Positions 13,600 to 24,370 are shown, counted from the first letter of the stretch. The stretch is DNA of 64,000 nt from Oryzias latipes (GCF_002234675.1 NC_019859.2:13097483-13161482), one strand, 5' to 3'. Notes: generated by a model not told the origin, from the sequence alone. Numbers and translations are program-made.

Positions 13600-14060
13600 G
13601 ACATTTTGGAGTTGCAAAAAACGCTTTTACTGGGGGCAATGTAGGAGGAAAGGGAGGACTTTTGCCGTCAGTGCAACCTCTGCATAGCCTGCAAGGGTCC
13701 CTCAGACCAGTCACATGCTCCTCTCCAACAATTTCAGGTGTGAGGGCTGATGGAGAGGGTGGCAAAGGACATCTTAGGCCCATTGCTGCGCTCTGCCAAA
13801 AGGTAACCGGTATGTTCTCTCTGCCATAGATTACTTTACTCTGTGGCCAGAGGCATACGCATTGCCTGACCAGGAGGCAGAAACGGTTGTGGACGCCCTC
13901 CTGGAGGGCATGATTAGCCGTTTTGGAGTTCCGGAGACCATACACTCCAACCAGGGCCGAAACTTTGAGTCCCGGGTGTTTTCCCTCATGTGCAATCGTC
14001 TTGGGTCACACAAGACTCGCATTACCCCCCTGCAACCTGCACACCCCTCTTTCTGCCAGT
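13600..14060 (+). mobile_element. Ty3/gypsy-type integrase remnant, frameshifted
   Basis: Plus-strand pieces in different frames read CRQCNLCIACKGPSDQSHAP (the end of the integrase zinc finger), then LMERVAKDILGPLLRSAKR, then YFTLWPEAYALPDQEAETVV and GVPETIHSNQGRNFES (integrase core around the second acidic residue, where D is replaced by N). At least three frameshifts or stops separate them. No LTRs are visible nearby. It is an old, dead copy. Confidence 0.8.
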
Positions 14061-14462
14061 TGCTGGAGGCGGGATCTACCTATGTGTGTGCATTGGGTGA
14101 ACATCGTTGCCCTGCAGAATGAAAGAGCAGGCTGCGCCATTTTGCTCCTGTTGTAACCGTTCCGACGTGGAAAGTGAATAAAGAAAGCTTTTTGACAATC
14201 GCCCGACTAAGGAGTTTCCTTGTGGCCATTACAATATATTTATATTTGTTGTTGTTTTTTCACCCCTCCGGGACATTAGTTTTTCTCTGAATTCGCTTCC
14301 TCCTAACAGGTCGAGTCCATTCAGCCACAGTGAAAACCGTGGACAGTGAAATCCACATTATGGTGGAGTGGATAGAGTGGAATGTATGCAGAGAAAAACA
14401 GGTTGATTTCTTTCTCTAGTCAAAACAACTTGTCTTTAGTTTTTATTTTTAAACACGTGAAA

Positions 14463-14546
14463 TGTGTCCACTCAATCCAGAGTGTGTGTTAACTCAATGC
14501 TGCCAACAAAGAAGCTGCTGAGCCTCCCACTGCTGCTACTGACAAA
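14463..14546 (+). pseudogene. N-terminal kinesin-13 exon, copy B (broken)
   Basis: It matches the exon of copy C (19241-19974 without its insertion), which reads IDIRAMCPLNPEFVCQLNAA. The pattern of IDL...LNP followed by a Pro/Thr-rich tail is like the KIF2 N-terminal region. In copy B two bases are lost inside the exon (CAGAGTGTGTGTTAAC against CAGAGTTTGTGTGTCAAC), which shifts the frame, and the acceptor AG is absent. The donor GTAAGT is kept. It provides the empty site for the hAT at 19319. Confidence 0.65.
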
Positions 14547-14962
14547 GTAAGTCTAGAATCATGTTCATGTTGAAAACAGGAATGTTATTTACAATCAAAA
14601 ACTAGAAAAGATGAAGTTTTTGTCACCACCATTTTGAGCAAAATGCTCACATGGTTTTGTGCAAGAAAGTTTTTCCAAGCAGTCAGCAGTTGATTTCCAT
14701 CAGTTGGCCTTTAGAGTATAGAGACATGTTGGTGACAAAACTCAACTGTTTTATTTATTTGACAGGAGGAGCTGAAAGTCAGTTCCAAAAGCAATCACGC
14801 ACCCAAGACAAACTAGTCTTTCAACAGTTCCTCTGAGGACTTGAGTTAACCTTTAACTGTCAAGTCTTTCGGAATAATAATAATAAATAAAATAAATAAT
14901 AATAAAGTTTGTGGTAGACCCAAAAAAAATCATTTATATTTTTATTTATTTTTGTGTTGCAG

Positions 14963-15043
14963 AAACTTCCTTTAGACACCATCGTGTATGACGCCATATC
15001 CAATGTCACAGAACTGAAGGAGAAAGTCTGTGCTGAGCTTTAA
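14963..15043 (+). pseudogene. Last exon of the kinesin unit, copy B
   Basis: It is identical in reading to 7213-7293 (26 codons and TAA), with the same acceptor and with 3' flank matching 7294-7560. The close match shows a recent duplication. The flank continues to 15486, where the foldback-like element interrupts it, and resumes at 19135. Confidence 0.6.
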
Positions 15044-15539
15044 GGTATTCTTTTGTTGTTGTTGTACTTTGCAACTTTTTAAAGCAAAACAGCTTTAATA
15101 ATTCATTTATTTTTACTTCAAGAGGGGAAATGATTTTATTGAAGCAATGAAACAGCCCTCATACAACATTGAGTTGGTACTTCCAGACTTGTTATATTAT
15201 TCTCAGAAGTTAATGGGTTAGTTCAAACCCCAACTTTATTAGTTTTAATAGAATAATAAATTAAATGTAACCCCTTCATGATGTCAAAATGTACGTTACA
15301 ACCTTTTGAAAAAACAAAACTGCAAATAAGTTGAAATAATATGTTCTGTCTTTGTCATCCAGGGACTATTTTGGCTGTTCAGTCTGCCGTGGACAAGGAG
15401 CGGATGGCGAGACTAAACCACCCAATCCCCCAATGAGACTGAGCTAGAAAAATGAACAAGTATTTTAGGAACATTTTCATGATTTCTATGAGGTGCCGTG
15501 TAGGACATAATTCAGAATTAGCATTCACGAACACATATG

Positions 15540-15900
15540 AAATCTCTCACACACACTAGTGAAATGCTTGTATACATACAACTGAAAATGTATTCATTCA
15601 CATACACATGTGAAATCTCTCACATACACATGTGAAATCTCTCACATACACATGTGAAATCTCTCACATACACATGTGAAAATGCTCTCACATACACTAC
15701 TGAAAATGCTCTCACATACACTACTGAAAATGCTCTCACATACACTACTGAAAATGCTCTCACATACACATGTGAAAATCCTCTCACATACACATGTGAA
15801 AATCCTCTCACATACACATGTGAAAATCCTCTCACAGACACATGTGAAAATGCTCTCACATACACTATCCAAAATGCTCTCACATACACTACTGAAATTT
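15540..15900. repeat. Left minisatellite of the foldback-like element
   Basis: About fifteen units of roughly 22 bases (CTCTCACATACACATGTGAAA and variants with CACTACTGAAAATG). Many units hold the palindrome CACATGTG. Frames open on both strands through the array are an effect of the repeat and are not genes. Confidence 0.95.
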
Positions 15901-15999
15901 TCGACAGAAACGGAAGGCATTTCAGTAGAAACGGAAGTTGGCTGATTATCGCGAGATAATCAATCGTCTGAATCATTCGAAAATGGCAGCCGGTTGCGC

Positions 16000-18798
16000 A
16001 AGGAAAACCACCGAAACGTGTAAGTATATTAAAAAATATCCAGTATCTGTTGTAAAATATATTTGTAAATACTTAAGATGATGTGTTTAATATGTTATAT
16101 TCCTCAATCAACAACCTAGATTGTTTTGAAGCTCATCAATTTCAGTAATGCTAAAGCTAACGCTAACGCGAATTAGCGCCGAAGGCTAAAAACAAACGCT
16201 AGATATTACATCAAAAAGCAGTGACTTCTAACCGTAGTCACAAGTTATTAACACATGTTTTAAATGTGTTCATATATGTAGGGACAGACGAGGATGAGGA
16301 AAATCCGATCCATTTGCGGATGGAGAAAGATAGCCTGTGCCAGATGGGTAGAGACATATGATCAGATTTGACTTCATTTTAATAAACGGTTAATCGTTGT
16401 CGTACTGGGTTAAAGGTTTATGTTAAAGACCCAGAAGAGAGAGGAGGAAAGGGCTAGAAGGGAGGAACAGCGACAGGAGAGTCTGTTAAGTTTACTTGAG
16501 TTGAAATTATTGTTCTAAATGTAATGCAGCCATTGTTTTTCCAATTTGTTTAATAAATGTATGAACAAAAATGAATAATTTACATGTATTATTTAAATCT
16601 GAGCTATTTTTAACAATCTTAAAAGGATTTTCATATAAATATCAGATGTACATATTTAGAATTTCGTTTTATATGTTAATATTTATTTTTATACATGTTA
16701 ACAATAATCCTGGTCTTCTAGAGTCATGTGTGTCACAGTTGGAGCTGAAAGGAAAGCAAAGATTTGTCCTTGCAGACAGACGTGACTCTGCTCGTCCTGC
16801 ATGTTCCTGGTGTTGTCCTGCTGTGGCTCAACATCTGTGGCTAAGCAGTCGCCTTTGCTGATGCACAGAGTGTGCAGAATTGAACTGCAGGCAATGATTT
16901 TCATTGCAAAGGTTGGTTTTACTTCCAGTGCCCCCAGAAATATTGCTCTCCTCCTCATCTTTATCATGCCAAATGCTCTCTTCACAACAGAGCGTGTTCT
17001 GGAGTGGTTCTGGTTGTAACTGCCTCAATGGCATTCCTCATGGGTTCCCTGTAGGGTGTCAGCAGCATGATGGGATGTGCAATGCAGGGATACCCACCAT
17101 CACCCAAAAGGATCCTTCAGGTGGGTTCGTTTGATTTACATAAATTGGGCTTTTACGTAGAACCCGTGAATCATGGATTGATCCTGGATTCCCAACAAAA
17201 ATATCTATAAATTTGGCATTAGAGTCACATACAGCATGCATTTTAATGGAATAAAAAAGCTTCCTGTTAAAATAACAAGCTGCATTTTCTTTTAGGGCCT
17301 TTATTCTTATGTGGCAGCCATCAATGCTCCTTGTGACCCTTTGGAAGGAGAAAGACCAAGCGAGCTGCTAAAATCCAGAGGCGACTTATGGTAGTTCATT
17401 CCCACTGGGAAGCTGGGTGACCCTGCTCATCAGCTGGAGGATGCGGTCTGCCGTCCTGTGGACAACATCGCTCACAGTGGACCGTGTCATGTCAAAGACT
17501 CTGGCTACCACACTGTAAGATGTGCCACACGCCAGCCAGAAAAGAAACACCAGGACGTCAGTCTCCTGTGACCCCCCAGAGTGTGAGGAACCCGAAGCTG
17601 ATGCTTCAGGACCATCGACCCAGATGCTCGATGGTCCTGCGGGTCAACCGAAAATCCAGTCTTGTGTCGGACTGACCGTCAGCGTAAAGGGCCAGGACAG
17701 ACACCTTTGTGTTGGTGAAGCAGTAGAGACGTGGAAGACCCTGGAAAATGCAACATTAATTATTTCATTGAGGAAATTCAATCACATTTTTTTAATGTTT
17801 CTATTTATTTTGATGTCTTACATTTTAGATTATGAAGTATTTATTAATTCTGGAAAATCTCGTGGTTTTTATTTGGCTGGGTTTTTGGATTTTCATTTAA
17901 ACTTTTAAAAATGAAAGTTTTTGTTTTGTTTTTGTTTAAAACAAGTGATATGGTTTGACTCTGAATAAAATATTCTAAACTTTGAACTCACAAGTGTTTC
18001 ATGTAATTGGACTACACAACTCACTTGAAAAAGAATGTTAAACTCTTACCCAGCAGACTGTGTAACCTTGAGCATGATTAGTAACAAAGTTTAAGTTAAA
18101 GTTTAAGTTTAACTAAAAAAAAAGCTTTAAGTTTAACTCAAGTTATTCTGTCTGGTCAGGGCATCCAGAGGAAATCTTCTGAGATGTCTGCTTGTCCTTG
18201 CCGTCCTGTGATGCTGCATATCTGCTCGTTTTCAGTTTGATCTCACGAAAAACGGTTGAATTATTGCCAGGAACACGGACAGATTCATTTTCAAAGCCAT
18301 TTTCAGTAAGGTGTAAGAAAACTACAGAAAAAAATGCCTCCTTGCAAGAGCCCGTTAATCGTTCAGTGGCACAAAAACAAAATAAATATTGGCATGAAAA
18401 AATAACTTGGGGGTTTATTTATGAACAAATACATTAAATCAACACCAAAGTGTTTGTAATTTAATTATTTATAAATCAGTCACGTTTTCCATGATCAGAA
18501 CACAGCAGATTCATAAATAGTCTTTGTAAAATGTTCATATTTATTATGTTTTTACTCTGACAAATAAGTGTCATTCTCCGCGTTAAATAGGAGTAGTTCG
18601 CCTCCAGACCAGGTGGTGGCGGTAATGCGCCACTTTGTTTCCGTGTCAAGCGCGTTATGAACAACACCCAAAAGAAAAAAGTACTGAGCACGGGTGTCTG
18701 AATTGCTTTTAAATTCAGAGAACTATATAGAGAACTATATAGTTCTGCACTATATAAGGTTTTAGTAGTTAGGGATCAGGGCAGGAATTCGGACACAG
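16000..18798. mobile_element. Rearranged PIF/Harbinger copy captured inside the foldback-like element
   Basis: From about 16020 the sequence follows the Harbinger at 8714-11517 (shared GTAAGTAT region, NTS-like flanks, TATATAG-type right end). The first 300 bases of the left end are replaced. Most of the Myb-like gene is deleted; only its last codons remain near 16430-16500. The transposase remnant is longer than in the first copy. Confidence 0.7.
16700..17730 (-). pseudogene. HARBI1-type transposase remnant, copy 2
   Basis: Minus-strand pieces, from right to left, include RSIDGCHIRIKAL (first catalytic Asp), NAKFIDIFVGNPGSIHDSRV (second Asp), PPEGSFW then a frameshifted GDGGYPC-like block, and KRAFGMIKMRRRAIFLGALE. 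This order is that of HARBI1-family DDE transposases. The helix-turn-helix part is at 17480-17560. Stops and shifts make it inactive. Confidence 0.8.
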
Positions 18799-18899
18799 GT
18801 TCATTTCCACTGAAATGCCTTCAGTCGACCAACTTCGTTTCTAACAATAAAGTAAAAAAAAAAAACGTTGTTTCTACTGAAATGCCTTCCGTTTCTATT

Positions 18900-19085
18900 G
18901 AAATTTTCACATGTGTATGTGAGAGCATTTTGGATGGTGTGTGTGAGAGCATTTTCACATGTGTATGTGAGAGCATTTTCAGTAGTGTGTGTGAGAGCAT
19001 TTCACATGTGTATGTGAATGAATACATTTTCAGTTGTATGTATACAAGCATTTCACTAGTGTGTGTGAGAGATTTCACATGTGTT
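18900..19085. repeat. Right minisatellite of the foldback-like element
   Basis: Units such as CACATGTGTATGTGAGAGC occur in tandem and are the inverted counterpart of the left array, with fewer units (about eight against about fifteen). Confidence 0.9.
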
Positions 19086-19240
19086 TATGAATGCTAATTC
19101 TGAATAATGTCCTACACGGCACCTCATAGATTTCTTTGTTGTTATGTTTATATGCAAAAACTCATACATTAGAGTTTCTATTTTCTAGCTCTGAATTAAA
19201 CTCATGCATTTATACACCAAGCACTTGTTTTTATTTTTAG

Positions 19241-19974
19241 ATTGACATACGTGCAATGTGTCCACTCAATCCAGAGTTTGTGTGTCAACTCAATGCTGCC
19301 AACAAAGAAGCTGCTGAGTAGAGGGCTGCATTGGGATTGGGCGGTTTGAATTGTGCTGCGGGCGGCTAAAAAAAAACCCGCGGGATCAGTGCTGCCATGA
19401 ATATCTCATGAATATATATTAGCGGACTACGTTAGGCTGTGCGGCTGTTGGATTCTTATGTACTGAAGCTCCGTGAAGGCACCAGGTAGAGACGCCCAAT
19501 GGCCTCTGTCATCTAACCTGTTGTTGGGGGTGTGCAACGCCCCGCCCCGCCTCTTACTAAGAGCGCGCTTCAGGCGCGCACGCACACACGCACACTTTTA
19601 ACCGAACAGGATTTGTGAAAATATATTTAATAATTAAGTTGCAAATTACACAAAGGAGGAATGCATGAAAAGATGAAGCTGGAGGAGGACATGAATCTCT
19701 TTAGTAATATCAATACAAATACGTGTTTTTTTCCTGCGGGACGGGAGACGATACAAAATCAATGCATCTCTATTAATGTGCGGGACTAAATTCTATGAGT
19801 TTTGCGAGTGCGGGCGGGAGTGGAGATGCATATTGCGGGTGCAGGCGGGAGTGTAACGCATACGTTGCGGAAGCGGGCGGGATTGGTCAGAAATTCAGCG
19901 GGCGCGGGCGGGATGAAGAAAATAGTCCCGCGCAGGGCTCTACTGCTGAGCCTCCCACTGCTACTACTGACAAA
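19241..19974 (+). pseudogene. N-terminal kinesin-13 exon, copy C, split by an hAT
   Basis: After the acceptor TTATTTTTAG the frame reads IDIRAMCPLNPEFVCQLNAA and continues NKEAAEPPTATTDK to the donor GTAAGT once the insert is removed. It resembles the IDL...LNPD stretch in the N-terminal part of KIF2. The hAT at 19319-19942 interrupts it and duplicates CTGCTGAG. Downstream exons of this copy lie at 20189 and 21655. Confidence 0.65.
19319..19942. mobile_element. Non-autonomous hAT element, 624 bp
   Basis: It begins TAGAGGGCTGC and ends GCAGGGCTCTA. A perfect 8-bp duplication CTGCTGAG flanks it (19311-19318, 19943-19950). The empty site is seen at about 14511 in copy B. Eight-base duplications are the hallmark of the hAT superfamily. 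The interior has several GCGGGCGGGA blocks near the right end. There is no transposase. Confidence 0.92.
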
Positions 19975-20094
19975 GTAAGTCTAGAATCATGTTTATGTTG
20001 AAAAGAGGAATGTTATCTACAATCAAAAACTAGAAAAAATTAAGTTTTTTGTCTAGTTGTGCATGCACCACTTTTGCAGCTGCTACTTTTGCAG

Positions 20095-20150
20095 AAGTAT
20101 GAACTACAACTTCAATCTTCAAGTATTCCTGCACCTTCCTCCTGTATGTA
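20095..20150 (+). pseudogene. Possible N-terminal kinesin exon, copy C
   Basis: After ACTTTTGCAG the frame YELQLQSSSIPAPSS runs to a TAG. It is the partner of 13090-13145. Its place between the N-terminal exon and the motor exon fits the gene order, but no donor is convincing. Confidence 0.35.
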
Positions 20151-20188
20151 GACTCTGGGTGAAATAAAATTTTGTTCTCTCCATTTAG

Positions 20189-21569
20189 CCCAAGATGTTT
20201 TCACCCATCTGAACTACACAGTGATGAAAGTCAGGCAAGGAAAAAATCCCTGAACTTTTCTTTGAGCGATATGGCGGGCACAGAGCGAAATTTTGGAAAA
20301 ATACGTGGTCTTAGATGCATTCTGGTGCATTCTGGCAACTAGTTATTCACTTCTTTATCAAGAAACTAAGACTAATTGGAGCATCATGATTTGTCATTCA
20401 AACCCCTAGTTTGACTCTCCATTAAGGACTTGCTGGTACTAAAAAAGAATTTGGAAAATTGCTCAAAGTAACACAATCCTACAATCTACACTTTTCCTTA
20501 AAGCTGCAAAACATACAATTGCTAAAATATAGTAACATCAAAGCCCCAAATGGCAAAAAGAACACCAGTAACTATGATATTCTATGAAAATACCTCAGTT
20601 ATTTATACATTATTTCTGCTTTAGAAATGACTGATGTACAACATCCACTTGCACTGTTTTCTCAAACTATAATTACATCAAAATATGGGATCTGCTTTAA
20701 ACTATAATTCTATAACATAATACATCAATTCTTTAACACCAATACTAAGTAATCTGGGAAATATCAAAACAAACATACAAACTAAGCTAAACATTGTAAA
20801 CATTATTTTTTAAGGGAGTGCGGGTCCAAACCATCAAATACTTATAATTAATGTCAACTATACTGAACTAAATCATGGTAATTAGGAAATACAAATAAAT
20901 TAGATAAAGAAATGTATTCAAAATAAAAACTGAAACTCAAAACTAAAATTGAAATTATTTCAAAATGTGGTTTTGAGATTATTTTACACAAAAAAGTATT
21001 TGACCTACACTACCTTAAAAATCTTTTTTTTCCAGCCAAGACCACTTCAATTTGTTTTTTATCGTCTTCTCACAACTGAGGTCGTGACCACGCTCAATAA
21101 TGACGATGCCTGCCATTATTTTAACACAAATTTGATCGCAAACTCTTCAGATGTGTTTGTGAAAATTTAGCGTGGGTCCGCTAGTTTTGGTCTCTAGGGA
21201 AGCGAGTCACGCTGACCACGTGGTGCAGACAGAGCCAATCAGACCCGTCGACGCATCCGAAAGCAACTAAAACGTCCCGTCATTGGTCAATTAGGCCGGG
21301 AAGACGAGAGATGGCCACGACCGTAGAGGAAGCGATCTGCGGAGAAATATAGAAAATAAAGCTAAAATTAGCTGATTTCAGACCATTTTTAATCCGGAAA
21401 GCGATTTGTCCGTAGAGATCAGGTCTTTATTTCCCGGAAAGTACGTTCGGTTTGCTCAAAAACCCGGATTTCCGGGAATTCCCGGAAGACTTTCATCACT
21501 GACTACAGGAACTTTGCTTATCTGGATTTGTCTGTCTATGTCAGTTTCTTTGAGATCTACAATGGAAAA
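20189..21569 (+). pseudogene. Kinesin-13 motor exon, copy C, split by the 1283-bp element
   Basis: Exon halves 20189-20218 and 21508-21569 sum to the same 92 nt as copies A and B. The insert sits after codons for HLNY. The donor, GT in the other copies, is AT here (GGAAAAATAAG), so splicing is also lost. Confidence 0.85.
20219..21501. mobile_element. TIR element, 1283 bp, with 6-bp target duplication
   Basis: The termini are CAGTGATGAAAGTC and GACTTTCATCACTG, a perfect 14-bp inverted repeat. ACTACA is duplicated at 20213-20218 and 21502-21507. The uninterrupted exon in copies A and B shows the empty site. No transposase frame is recognisable. The CAG/CTG ends recall hAT elements, but the 6-base duplication does not fit the usual 8, so I leave the superfamily open. 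An inverted partial copy lies at 1-879. Confidence 0.9.
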
Positions 21570-21654
21570 ATAAGAAAAAGTACTTTTTCCATAACTAAGT
21601 TTTGCATTTTATATTCGTAGTAAACTCCAGCAAAGTATATCTTATTACATACAG

Positions 21655-21797
21655 GTGTAGGATTTGCTGAACAAAAAGACCCAACTCCAGGTTTTTGAGG
21701 ATGGCTGTCAGCAGGTTCAGGTGGTTGGACTGGAGGAGGTCTGTGTGTCCACACCAGAAGATCTCATCAAGGGTTTACAGACAGGCTGTGCATGCAG
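21655..21797 (+). pseudogene. Kinesin-13 motor exon 2, copy C, nonsense mutation
   Basis: This is the 143-nt exon equivalent to 2139-2281. The second codon is TAG where copy A has TAT (the Tyr of VYDLLN). The remaining codons, [20 protein letters not shown], match copy A with one change. The splice sites are kept. Confidence 0.9.
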
Positions 21798-21887
21798 GTA
21801 TTTAGCTGTTTTCAAATGTGAAATAAAAACACATGTTTAAAATTGTACCTAAAAATATGTTTCTGCCCTCTTTTTATGTTTTCTCAG

Positions 21888-21918
21888 AACGTCAGGCCAG
21901 ACGTCAGCAAACGCCAAT
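21888..21918 (+). pseudogene. Stub of the kinesin switch exon, copy C
   Basis: After TTTTCTCAG only about ten codons (TSGQTSANAN) match the exon at 2380 before homology ends. TSGQTSAN here is closer to the usual kinesin-13 sequence than copy A (TSDQTSVN). This is the right breakpoint of the kinesin array. Confidence 0.8.
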
Positions 21919-22168
21919 GTTACTCTAGCATCTGTCCATCTCAATTCATAAGATGTTCCTGTAGTGCAGCTGAAAACACTTAAGACTGTTTCTTTACATT
22001 GCTTTGACCTATATTCTATATTTTTTAGGGGGAATTTGTACATTTATATTTTATTTATATACTTTGGATCTTTGCTATTAAACATAAAATTAATTGTTTC
22101 CTAATTTTTGTGATTTTATTTTATTTTTGTAGTAAAAAAGACAAACTCTGAATTGTGTTTTTTGTATG

Positions 22169-22693
22169 CCATATCTTCACGACTATAAGACACACTTAAA
22201 AAGTCATAAATTTTCTTCAGCCAGCAGGGGGCGCCCTATGCGCCTTTGTAGTTGCGGGGCTGCTTTGGCAGAGAAGTAGTAGACGTAGAAGACAGCATGA
22301 GAACGAGTTGATGGAAGTGAGGACGTGTTACAAGACAGCATGAGATTGGACAGGGAAGTGAGGGCGTGAAAGAAGACATACCCCAATAGTACAAAAGAGC
22401 AGGTGTGTGCATGCAGCAGAACATCGTTTCTCCAAGCCTGAAAATGCTGCCTGCTAAGAGACACGCCTATGAAGCGCCTAGTTAGGGAGAAGAATAAAAA
22501 GGTTTTCTGTAAAAGAATAGAGACCTGTTCTTTTATTAACCTACTCTAGAGGCTGTGAGGGTCTGAATTGGGCGTTAAAGTGCCCGTGCTTTAACACCCG
22601 ATGTGCCTTTTGTATGTGTCAAAGACTGAAAAATCCCCTGTAACTGAGACCGCGCGCAATGACCCGGTGCGCCTTATGGTCGTGAAAATACGG
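22169..22693. mobile_element. MITE-like element of about 525 bp, related to 5102-6800
   Basis: The left end CCATATCTTCACGACTATAA and the right end, its near reverse complement, enclose AT-rich and short GC-rich parts. The terminus CCGTATTTTC.CGAC.ATAAG is shared with 5102-6800. No coding potential is evident. Confidence 0.7.
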
Positions 22694-22896
22694 TAGTTTG
22701 AGGTTCATGTGAAATTATTGCGGAATATTATAAAATCCCTGGCTGGGATTGTACTAAGAAGTGCCACAAAAAACTACTTTATAGGTACGTTTTTGGAGCA
22801 AATCGTATAAAAGAAAAAAAAAGGCTTAGAAGGGCCCAGGACTTCTCAGGCTTAAGAAGGCTTTCCTAGAAAACCCTGTTAAACAGATGGACTTGC

Positions 22897-24370
22897 CTGT
22901 TCCCTCTTCATCAAAGCAGGCGAAAGCGTTGCAGATCACATCCTCTGGGTTGGTGCCGTTCAGCTTCTCCCCAAACACGGTCAGGAACATGGTGAAGTTG
23001 ACTGGGCCTGGAGCTTCGTTCATCATGGCTTCCAGATACTCGTCTGTGGGGTTCTTACCTGGAACAGATTCAAGTCACAACTTTAGAAAAACAAACCCCG
23101 GATATTTACCGGCCCCACATGCATAGATACACATTTGATAAAGCCCAACCTAAAGAGGCAAGCATGTCATGAAGGTCTTCTTTGTCAAAAAAGCCGTCCC
23201 TGTTTTGGTCGATCATGTTTAACGCCTCCTTGAACTCCTGGATCTGGGACTGATCGAACACGGCGAACACGTTGGACGTGACCCTCTGGAGACGCTTCTT
23301 GGTGTTCTTGGCCCTCTTGCTTGACATTTTGGCTGCTGCTTGGGCGACTTCTGAAATGCAGACATCAAGACAGGTCGGAACTGATGTACAAAATCCAAAA
23401 ATTATTTGAGTGAAGTTACAGTTTGACAGATGGGATGTGACTGAACAAATCCTCAGATTTTAGAACATTTAGTTTGTGAACCTGTGAAACAGAAGCTCTA
23501 CCTGAAAATAAATCCATCAAACGTATATTTTAATTTCTTTGGAATATTTAATAAAGACAAATGATTGTCAGTTTCAACATAAACAATAGGCCGTGTTGGT
23601 ATTGTTACCAAACATAATATTAACAATTATCTTTCTATTCAGTATTACATGTTAAGACATTATTGTAATAAATTGATTGTGTGCTAGATTACAGTTTTTG
23701 TTTATATTGAGTAGTTTTTATAATCAAAACACTTTAGTTTTTGTTTCTTTGCTGAAAAACCTTTAAAAAGAATCAACAGATCTGGTCTGTTTGAAATTAT
23801 TTTGAAATAAATTAGATGCAACAAAACTGTGATTTTTAAAGCACAAAAACCTACAGAACAAATATTTTTCTAAACATATTTTTAATGTCTTATTATGATA
23901 TGATCCTTATTTTTAATTGTAAAAACAATATTAATAATATCTTTTTTATGGTATCTTGTTAATTGTTATATTATTGCTAGCATCATCTGCTACAACACAA
24001 AAATAAACGTAAAATTATATCAGTCATTGGTTAAAAATAAAGCAATAACAAAAAAAAAGGATGATAAAGTGTTCTAGTGATGTCCTGACAAAAATATCAC
24101 AGTTAAAGAAAAATATCCACATTTTACTTGTAAAAAATTTTTTTTTTAATTTATCTCATCTCTTGACATATAACTAACAGGCTGGGCTAGCTTTAGCGAT
24201 ACAGGGGATTACTTTAGCACTAAAGCACATCTCCGATGACTTTAAATCGATGAACACTAATCTGTTCACAGAATTAAAGACCAAAAAAATAACCCGAATG
24301 ACCCACCTTAGTGCAAATATTGATCAGAGAAAATGACGATTAAAAACTAAGCCACAGGCTACTGAAGAGG
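22897..24370 (-). CDS. Myosin regulatory light chain (MYL9/MYL12-like), 3'-truncated
   Basis: Two coding exons on the minus strand, 23150-23327 and 22897-23058, encode 113 residues. They start [15 protein letters not shown], then [20 protein letters not shown], the first EF-hand [12 protein letters not shown], and end [12 protein letters not shown]. This is the non-muscle/smooth-muscle regulatory light chain, which binds the IQ motif of myosin II and is switched by phosphorylation of the Thr-Ser pair, present here as VTS. A likely non-coding first exon ends at the donor near 24306 (CACTAAG then GTGGGT), and the acceptor near 23351 gives a short leader before the ATG at 23327. An inverted CCAAT motif (ATTGGCC) lies near 24405. 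The family is about 171 residues; the last exon (about 58 residues) is not found before the kinesin breakpoint. The donor after 22897 is GC and not GT. Several changes in usually fixed positions (EALNM, GFFDKED, ICNAF) suggest a decaying copy. Confidence 0.7.
23351..24305 (-). other. Putative first intron of the myosin light chain gene
   Basis: AT-rich sequence without a supported gene, bounded by plausible minus-strand donor (24305) and acceptor (about 23351) signals. Confidence 0.5.

Larger units (their letters stand above)
15487..19128. mobile_element. Foldback-like composite element, 3642 bp, with minisatellite-bearing inverted ends
   Basis: The ends are TATGAGGTGCCGTG and its reverse complement. 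GATTTC stands on both sides (15481-15486, 19129-19134), and copy A (about 8085) gives the empty site. The inverted ends are long, about 260 bases or more each, and include arrays of CTCTCACATACACATGTGAA-type units. Inside lies a rearranged PIF/Harbinger copy whose right end GGACACAG is at 18798. Its usual left end is missing. No other transposase is seen, so whatever mobilised the outer element is unknown. Confidence 0.85.

Noticed and set aside
13547-13945. 132-codon minus-strand frame
   Set aside because: It is opposite to recognisable Ty3/gypsy integrase pieces on the plus strand.
15540-15900. Possible CRISPR-like array
   Set aside because: Units are contiguous, palindromic and variable without unique spacers, and the genome is vertebrate.
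15620-15976. Four long open frames on both strands with repeating peptide (for example ENALTYTT)
   Set aside because: They are products of a tandem DNA repeat whose unit has no stop codons. It is the end of a mobile element.
18821-19097. Repeat-peptide frames at the right minisatellite
   Set aside because: Same reason as for the left array.
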